Source of the DNA: an uncultured Neomegalonema sp.
GTDB lineage: Bacteria > Pseudomonadota > Alphaproteobacteria > Rhodobacterales > Rhodobacteraceae
DNA length: 64,000 bases
Reading direction: 5' to 3'
NCBI GenBank assembly: GCA_937995735.1
Contig: CALKIZ010000085.1
Span: forward strand, 24,181-88,180
Each line of letters opens with the position of its first letter. Position 1 is the first letter of the stretch. The notes under the pieces were generated by a model. The model had not been told where the DNA came from, ran no database searches, and saw only the letters and a list, made by a program, of their open reading frames with translations. This document shows, piece after piece, positions 59,292 to 64,000 of the stretch. The position numbers and the translations under genes are program-made.

Positions 59292-60436
59292 GATGCGTTG
59301 CTTTCTAGCGCTTCGGCAGAGGATGTCGTTTTAACAGCCGTGCCGTTGCTGACATATTCCTGGCCAATCACGATGACCTCGGCTCGTTGGCCGATGCCAG
59401 TCACGCTGACCCCTTCTCCGCTGTCACGCAGAATTGTCACCGCTTGGAATCTTGCTTTGCCGTTCTCGACAACCATCAGACCAATCTCGCCTTCATCGTT
59501 TAGTGTCAGAGCTGATTGCGGCAAGGTGTGGGCGGGGCGAGAGCCGAGGGGGATTGTGATCGCTGCCGTCACTTCATCGCGCAATGTGTAAGAAGGGTTT
59601 GGAACCGAGAGATCGATTTGAAAGGTGCGTGTGGCGGGGTCAGCGCTTTGCGCGATGAAAACGACCGTGCCTTGCACACGCTCTCCTGTTGCCAGAACAG
59701 CAGAACCAACCGTGCCGATGTTGACATCGCCGATGCGAAATTCAGGGGCAAAGCCGATAATGCGCATGGGGTCTGGGTCTACAATCGTCGCGCATGTGCT
59801 GCCGACTTGCATGATCGCGCCGACCTGTGCGGTATCGCCTTCGATCACGCCATCGAAAGGCGCGCGGACTTCTAGGCTGCGAATTTCGACGTCGAGTTGT
59901 TTGATCTCGGCCCGCATAATATCTGCCGACATGCGCGCACTGGCTGCAGTGTTGGCGGCGGTTGCGCCGCGCTGACTAAGGCGGGCTTGGGTGGTTTCTT
60001 CAAGCTGTGCCTGTTTGAAGCGAGCAACAGCGGCTTCACGGCGTGCGCCGCGATCACCGACTTTTAGACGGCAAAGGACATCGCCCTCGCTCACACGGCG
60101 GCCTTTGCCCGTGGTGACAGCGATCATGCCGGGGGTTTCCGTGCGCGCCTCTACGCGGCGGCTGGCTCTGGTTGCGCCGGTCATAGTCAGGACGGACGGA
60201 AGCGGGGCCGCTGTGCTGACTTTTGTGACCACGTTAATTACCGTTGGGCCATTGGTGCTGGTGTCGTCGGGGGCCGCGTTCTTTGCCGCGATCCGGTCGG
60301 ATTTGCGGGTCGATGCCTGCGTAGCCGCTTTTGCGACGGCTTCGCCCACCTGACGGAAATCGCCGCCGGTGATGTAGCCGATAATGCCGATTGCGATGAG
60401 GCCGGCGAGAGCAATGCGGAATAATCCATTCAACAT
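59288..60436 (-). CDS. RND efflux periplasmic adaptor (membrane fusion protein)
   Basis: Adaptor of 382 residues that links the pump to an outer-membrane channel. An N-terminal membrane anchor (about residues 5-24) precedes a lipoyl-like half (ISVTTGKGRRVSEGDVLCRL pattern at GMIAVTTGKGRRV), a helical hairpin and the second half RAPFDGVIEGDTAQVGAIMQ. Beta-barrel sequence with GTVVFIAQSADPATRTFQID follows. It lies between the regulator and the pump gene. Confidence 0.92.
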   Translation of the reverse strand: MLNGLFRIALAGLIAIGIIGYITGGDFRQVGEAVAKAATQASTRKSDRIAAKNAAPDDTSTNGPTVINVVTKVSTAAPLPSVLTMTGATRASRRVEARTETPGMIAVTTGKGRRVSEGDVLCRLKVGDRGARREAAVARFKQAQLEETTQARLSQRGATAANTAASARMSADIMRAEIKQLDVEIRSLEVRAPFDGVIEGDTAQVGAIMQVGSTCATIVDPDPMRIIGFAPEFRIGDVNIGTVGSAVLATGERVQGTVVFIAQSADPATRTFQIDLSVPNPSYTLRDEVTAAITIPLGSRPAHTLPQSALTLNDEGEIGLMVVENGKARFQAVTILRDSGEGVSVTGIGQRAEVIVIGQEYVSNGTAVKTTSSAEALESNAS

Positions 60437-60445
60437 GAGATTTCC

Positions 60446-60934
60446 TTACTCGCCAGCCACGACACGGGGGCGCGATGCATCGGCGCGTTTTTCTTGCATC
60501 TCTGCCAGCGCGACGCTGCACGCACGGGATATACTGTTGAAGAAGTCGGAAAGTTCCGTGACCCGCTGAAATGTCGCATCATCGCATTCAGGGAGGGCGT
60601 TGCGGCCTTTTAACAGGCGCTCGCTGGCTTGTTTGGCGCGTTCTACTTTACCGGCGGCAATGCGCTCATAAGGGGCATCCGTGAGCCTGAAGTAATCCTG
60701 TCGCTCGCCCGCCATCGCAACCCGCTCAACCGCGCCAAGTGATTCGAGTAAGCGCGTATTGGTGCTGACGCTGCCCCGCGAGATTTGAAGAGCATCGCTT
60801 AACTCTTGAAAGCTGACAGGCTTGCCGCGAAGGACAAAGATGCCGAGTAGCCGTCCGGCAATACGGGGGAAGCCCTCGGCTTGTAAAATCAGGCCAAGAG
60901 ATTCAACAAATTCTGTTTCTGCGTTCGTTTCCAT
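60446..60934 (-). CDS. GbsR/MarR-family transcriptional regulator
   Basis: Winged-helix regulator of 162 residues. The DNA-binding region spans about residues 38-85 (SFQELSDALQISRGSVSTN is the recognition part). It is the first gene of the RND operon, ten bases before the adaptor start, so it probably represses its own operon and responds to a pump substrate. A palindrome lies 26 bases upstream of its start. Confidence 0.85.
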   Translation of the reverse strand: METNAETEFVESLGLILQAEGFPRIAGRLLGIFVLRGKPVSFQELSDALQISRGSVSTNTRLLESLGAVERVAMAGERQDYFRLTDAPYERIAAGKVERAKQASERLLKGRNALPECDDATFQRVTELSDFFNSISRACSVALAEMQEKRADASRPRVVAGE

Positions 60935-60959
60935 GAAGGGGAAATTAGCATGGCAATTC

Positions 60960-60977
60960 GTTCAGTCAAGATTGAAC
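60960..60977 (-). promoter_or_regulatory. Candidate operator of the RND operon
   Basis: GTTCAGTC-AA-GATTGAAC is an 18-base palindrome with one mismatched pair, 26 bases upstream of the regulator start. The position and size suit a MarR/GbsR dimer overlapping the promoter. Confidence 0.5.
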
Positions 60978-61117
60978 AAACTAAATGTGTATGGACGTGA
61001 TTGCACTGTGAAGTCGTGCAATCGTGAGGGTGCTACTCTCGAAACTTTTGACGGTTTGGACTTAGTACGCGGTATTACGCAGTGTAGTTGCTGCTATTTA
61101 AAGTGGTTGTTACATGC

Positions 61118-61624
61118 TCAAACCTTGGGCCTGAGATTTACTCCCTGAAAAATGACGCTCAGTGCCAGGCCGGTTGTTGCTATCGTAGTCGCAATGGTGC
61201 CTGGTGCGAGATCGAAGAGGATAGCTGCCCCAAAAGTTCCGACAGTCACTGCGCTTAAAGCAAAGCCTAACCCACGGTCATAACGGCGACGCCTTTTGTT
61301 TTGGAGAACCGGAGAATTAGGGCGTACATTCTTCGCACCAGTGAAACTTTGTAGCGATTTCGTCGCATTGAAAGCCTGTTTGGGCGTGCAGCGGAAAAAT
61401 TCCCGGCGTTTGCTCAAGCGTTTTTCCGCAAGCACCGCGTGTAGATCAGCCTCCGCCTTATCCATATTGCGGACTTTTCGGCTCCATTCAATTTTGAAAG
61501 GCTTAGGAACGCCCGTTGATCCGCTAATTTCAGCGGCTCGCAATTCCGGCTGTCTGCTTGTTTTTCCAATTTTAACAAGGCCCGGAATTGTAGAATTTGT
61601 CAGGCAGTAAATGTAACCGTTCAT
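61118..61624 (-). CDS. GIY-YIG (T5orf172-like) protein with C-terminal membrane segments
   Basis: Protein of 168 residues. The N-terminal GIY-YIG nuclease-like domain (about 1-90) has GYIYCLTNSTIPGLVKIGKT and ends with KRREFFRCTPKQA, matching the T5orf172/MUG113 group. The usual catalytic Glu position may be KAEADLHAVL. A basic linker RRRRYDRG precedes two hydrophobic segments (about 120-140 and 143-162), so the nuclease domain would be tied to the inner face of the membrane. Single gene; neighbours are unrelated. The fusion suggests possible action on incoming DNA, which is inference. Confidence 0.8.
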   Translation of the reverse strand: MNGYIYCLTNSTIPGLVKIGKTSRQPELRAAEISGSTGVPKPFKIEWSRKVRNMDKAEADLHAVLAEKRLSKRREFFRCTPKQAFNATKSLQSFTGAKNVRPNSPVLQNKRRRRYDRGLGFALSAVTVGTFGAAILFDLAPGTIATTIATTGLALSVIFQGVNLRPKV

Positions 61625-61838
61625 GGTGCCCCCCAGTCGCTCGGTTAACGTGATGATAGGGGATTTGAGTGGAAATCAGGTTAAAAGCTCATTTCGCACA
61701 GCGTTATCATTTTTAAAGTGTATTTTGTTTTTAATATTCGTCTTTTAGATGATTTTTATGCAGCAATTTGCTGAAACAGCTTTTTGTTAGCCATATTCCC
61801 GGTATAGCGTTGTTTGAACTTTAAAAGGCAGTGTACGG

Positions 61839-62399
61839 ATGAAAGCGGTTATTGCAGGCGGTATCGTTAGTATCGGACTGAGCACGGCAGCACAGGCGAA
61901 TGAGCGCGTGATGTTTGTGTCCGGTGATGGCTTGAATGTGCGGTATTGTGCGGCTTCGAATTGCTGTATCGCGGATCGCCTTAAGCTGAATGATGCTGTC
62001 ACAATCATGGAAGAGAAAGACGGATGGGCGCGTATCTCCGTCTTTCATAATGTGAAAATCAAATCGCAATCTTGCGAAAAGCCTAAAGCGGATGAAATCG
62101 CCCATTGGGTCTCGCGCGATTTTCTCACGGAACAACTGCCCGATGGGACCGATCCGAATGCGTGGTTCGGTGATTTATCGGATCGACGTATTCGGGGTAT
62201 TCCCAAAGTTGGTGATTATGGCCTGACCCGCCAAGACCTTGAAATCATTCGCCGCTATGCTTCACTTTTATTGATCAATGGTATTTGTGATGTGGTTGAC
62301 ACCGGCAATAAAAGTGTCAGCCGCGAGGCCACATATTACGTCGCTTGCGATGGTGAAACCGAGCAACGGTATTTCACAGCGGAAGATGCTGCGCTTTAA
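61839..62399 (+). CDS. Exported SH3-like domain protein
   Basis: Secreted or periplasmic protein of 186 residues. A signal peptide (IAGGIVSIGLSTAAQAN) is followed by a bacterial SH3-like fold (about 22-95) with GDGLNVRYCAASNCCIADRL and EKDGWARIS. Four or more Cys residues suggest disulfides. The C-terminal part has no known domain. Such domains often bind peptidoglycan; this is not proven here. Convergent with moaB. Confidence 0.8.
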   Translation: MKAVIAGGIVSIGLSTAAQANERVMFVSGDGLNVRYCAASNCCIADRLKLNDAVTIMEEKDGWARISVFHNVKIKSQSCEKPKADEIAHWVSRDFLTEQLPDGTDPNAWFGDLSDRRIRGIPKVGDYGLTRQDLEIIRRYASLLLINGICDVVDTGNKSVSREATYYVACDGETEQRYFTAEDAAL

Positions 62400-62409
62400 A
62401 CGTGCGTGG

Positions 62410-62958
62410 CTACTTTCGCCGTTTGTGTTCCTCTAGCCGGGGCATAATCTCAACGAGATTGCAGGGGCGGTGGCGGTAGTCGAGTTGGTACTTCAGGATA
62501 TCATCCCACCCGTCTTTACAAGCACCCGGTGAACCGGGGAGAGCAAAGAGATATGTGCCACCCGCGACACCCGCACAGGCACGGCTTTGCATGGTCGATG
62601 TGCCGATTTTATTGAATGAAATCATATGGAAGAGGGCAGCGAAACCTTCGACTTCTTTTTCATAAACGTCGAAATGGGCTTCGACGGTGACGTCCCGCCC
62701 TGTCAAGCCCGTGCCGCCGGTTGAGATCACGACGTCGATGTCCGGCGAGGCAATCCAAGCGCGCAACAAGCTGGCAATTTCGGCCCTCTCGTCTTTGATG
62801 ATCCGACGGTCAGCCAGTTTGTGCCCTGCTTCTTCAATCCGTGAAGCGAGGGTCGAGCCGGATTTATCTTCGTCAAGCGAGCGTGTATCCGACACGGTGA
62901 GAACCGCAATGCGGACGGGGATAAACTCGCGGGTTTCGTCAATACGGCTGGCGCTCAT
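62410..62958 (-). CDS. moaB: Molybdenum cofactor biosynthesis protein B
   Basis: MoaB/Mog-family protein of 182 residues that adenylylates or binds molybdopterin. Family motifs are [36 protein letters not shown] and [19 protein letters not shown]. The start overlaps the stop of the upstream glycosylase gene as ATGA; an extension to 63003 lies inside that gene. The MOSC-domain gene at 16.4 kb is the only other molybdenum-linked candidate in the window. Confidence 0.94.
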   Translation of the reverse strand: MSASRIDETREFIPVRIAVLTVSDTRSLDEDKSGSTLASRIEEAGHKLADRRIIKDERAEIASLLRAWIASPDIDVVISTGGTGLTGRDVTVEAHFDVYEKEVEGFAALFHMISFNKIGTSTMQSRACAGVAGGTYLFALPGSPGACKDGWDDILKYQLDYRHRPCNLVEIMPRLEEHKRRK

Positions 62959-63728
62959 TTCTGGCTTTCGAGATGTGATTTCAAAGAGAGTAAATCCGCC
63001 CATGCATGGCGCTTATCTTGGGGTTGGCGCAGCAGGTAAGCGGGATGCAGCATCGGCAGAACGGGGCTGATTTTTCCGCCCAAAGGGGCTTCGGTCCATT
63101 TGCCACGCATCCGCATAATCCCGGTTTTTGTATCGAGCAGAGTCTTTGTCGATACATTCCCCATTGTGATGATGATAGCTGGGTCGATCAGCGCGATATG
63201 ACGGTCGATAAAGGGTTTAAACTCAGCAGCTTCACCGACAGAAGGTGTCCGGTTGGCCACGGGCCGCCAAGGCAGGATATTCGCGATATAGACCGCTTTC
63301 GCTGAATCTTCCGAGTGGCGGTTTAAGTCGATGCTGGCGAGCATTTTATCGAGCAACTGCCCCGAGCGACCGACAAACGGCAAGCCTTGCATATCCTCAT
63401 CGCGCCCCGGTGCTTCGCCGACGATCATGATCCGGGCCGCAGGATTGCCATCGGCAAACACACAGTTTCGCGCGCCCTCTCGCAGAGCATGAGGATGGTT
63501 GGCTATTGCAGTCTTGAGGCTTACCAAGTCGGTGCAGTTTTCGGCGATTTCCGTGGTTGATACGCTTGAGGTTGTCGCCGGCGACGATGGAGCAGCAGGT
63601 GCTTTCTTTGGTGGCGGCGGTGCGCTTGTTCTGTCTTGAAAAGTATCGCTGATAGCCTCGTCCGCACCCAGCTCGATTTGCCAATCGAGGGCAGCAAGCA
63701 GTGCTGATTTTGTGTCAGGCATGAGCAT
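62955..63728 (-). CDS. Uracil-DNA glycosylase, family 4-like
   Basis: Protein of 257 residues with the family 4/5 motif [27 protein letters not shown] and the C-terminal [13 protein letters not shown]. Only two Cys residues occur in the whole protein, so the four-Cys [4Fe-4S] site of classic family 4 enzymes cannot form. A Pro/Ala/Ser linker (about 45-75) separates a short N-terminal segment. Start placed at [14 protein letters not shown]; a TTG start at 63776 is possible. It is coupled to moaB by a 4-base overlap. Confidence 0.87.
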   Translation of the reverse strand: MLMPDTKSALLAALDWQIELGADEAISDTFQDRTSAPPPPKKAPAAPSSPATTSSVSTTEIAENCTDLVSLKTAIANHPHALREGARNCVFADGNPAARIMIVGEAPGRDEDMQGLPFVGRSGQLLDKMLASIDLNRHSEDSAKAVYIANILPWRPVANRTPSVGEAAEFKPFIDRHIALIDPAIIITMGNVSTKTLLDTKTGIMRMRGKWTEAPLGGKISPVLPMLHPAYLLRQPQDKRHAWADLLSLKSHLESQK

Positions 63729-63796
63729 GGGAAAATCGTATCGGCTTTGCGGTAGAAAATCCACCGAGACTGTCAACCGCAGAAGACGGGGGCCTC

Positions 63797-63872
63797 CAGG
63801 GCGGAATCATAAATTGTTAATGCGCTGAGGGGTGAATTGGATTCTTTAGTCGGTTTCACAGGAGGACCGACA
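63797..63872 (+). mobile_element. Probable left end of an ISAs1-family insertion sequence
   Basis: A CAGGGCGG sequence at 63797, about 75 bases before the transposase start, resembles the CAGGG-type termini of ISAs1-family elements. The element continues beyond the window, so its other end and target duplication cannot be seen. The exact boundary is a guess. Confidence 0.4.
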
Positions 63873-64000
63873 ATGACGCAAAGTTTTCTCGAGCGTATCA
63901 GGCTGATTGATGACCCTCGCATTGCGGGAATGATTATGTATCCGCTGGACGAGATGCTTCTGAGTATTCTGGTTGGTCTGCTGTGCCGTGGCGAGGATTT
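63873..64000 (+). CDS. ISAs1-family transposase, N-terminal part (cut by window end)
   Basis: The frame from the ATG at 63873 (GGAGGA ribosome site) stays open to the window end. The visible part reads FLERIRLIDDPR followed by YPLDEMLLSILVGLLCR, which matches the N-terminal associated domain of ISAs1-type DDE transposases (IPDPR ... YPLxxLLLxxLxAxLCG). The DDE catalytic core lies outside the window. Confidence 0.75.
   Translation, partial: MTQSFLERIRLIDDPRIAGMIMYPLDEMLLSILVGLLCRGED

Overview
The window looks like a stretch of chromosome from a mid-GC alphaproteobacterium. The gene order supports this: divergent purD/xseA, a ppiD-trpE pair separate from trpG-trpD-trpC, DUF3108, GbsR/MarR-type and DUF5939 genes, and a class I IlvC. 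A marine relative of the Hyphomonadaceae/Maricaulales is a reasonable guess, but it rests on protein resemblance only. No rRNA, tRNA or CRISPR array was seen. Most of the window is ordinary housekeeping and accessory metabolism; a few genes look acquired.

Layout. 0-4 kb: ilvC and purD (minus), xseA (plus). 4.1-5.5 kb: an orphan, visibly AT-richer AAA ATPase. 5.5-7.8 kb: a lipoprotein esterase and prfB. 7.7-11.1 kb: a tightly overlapping minus-strand operon pcaD-pcaC-BKACE-pcaB for the protocatechuate branch, in which pcaB carries a one-base frameshift and a beta-keto acid cleavage enzyme takes the place usually held by PcaIJ/PcaF. 11.2-17.5 kb: an ABC exporter, lipB, phhB, a DUF3108 protein, a proline-rich TPR lipoprotein, a MOSC protein and a Cys-cluster protein. 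17.6-22.7 kb: an orphan ORF, a ferredoxin-reductase-like flavoprotein divergent from a peroxiredoxin, malic enzyme and a haloacid dehalogenase. 22.7-32 kb: tryptophan synthesis in two blocks, trpG-trpD-ung-trpC and ppiD-trpE, separated by a polysaccharide-deacetylase-like gene and a second orphan AAA ATPase behind an extremely AT-rich promoter region. 32.2 kb: a degenerate class III cyclase. 33.8-40.2 kb: a complete peptide-type ABC importer. 40.5-47 kb: tspO, cytochrome c, panC-panB, a conserved Cys protein, a 2-hydroxyacid dehydrogenase behind a strong hairpin, and a PBP4-type carboxypeptidase. 47-55.6 kb: a methyltransferase, two MFS transporters, a saccharopine-dehydrogenase-like/DUF4166 protein, an SGNH esterase overlapping an acyltransferase 3 gene, and an FAD-linked oxidase. 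55.6-61 kb: an RND efflux operon with its MarR/GbsR regulator and a probable operator. 61-64 kb: a membrane-anchored GIY-YIG protein, an SH3-like protein, moaB with a family 4-like uracil-DNA glycosylase, and the left end of an ISAs1-like insertion sequence running off the window.

How the genes fit together. The trp genes supply chorismate-to-indole-glycerol-phosphate steps, with ung translationally coupled inside the operon. panC/panB make pantothenate. The pca operon would turn carboxymuconate into acetoacetate and succinyl-CoA if its frameshift is not real. The SBP, two permeases and fused ATPase form one importer. The regulator, adaptor and pump at 55.6-61 kb form one efflux system. The most unusual signals are the BKACE-containing pca operon, the two single-gene AAA insertions, the ribosome-site-sequestering hairpin at 44.1 kb, the pseudocyclase, and several perfect inverted repeats placed just upstream of start codons.
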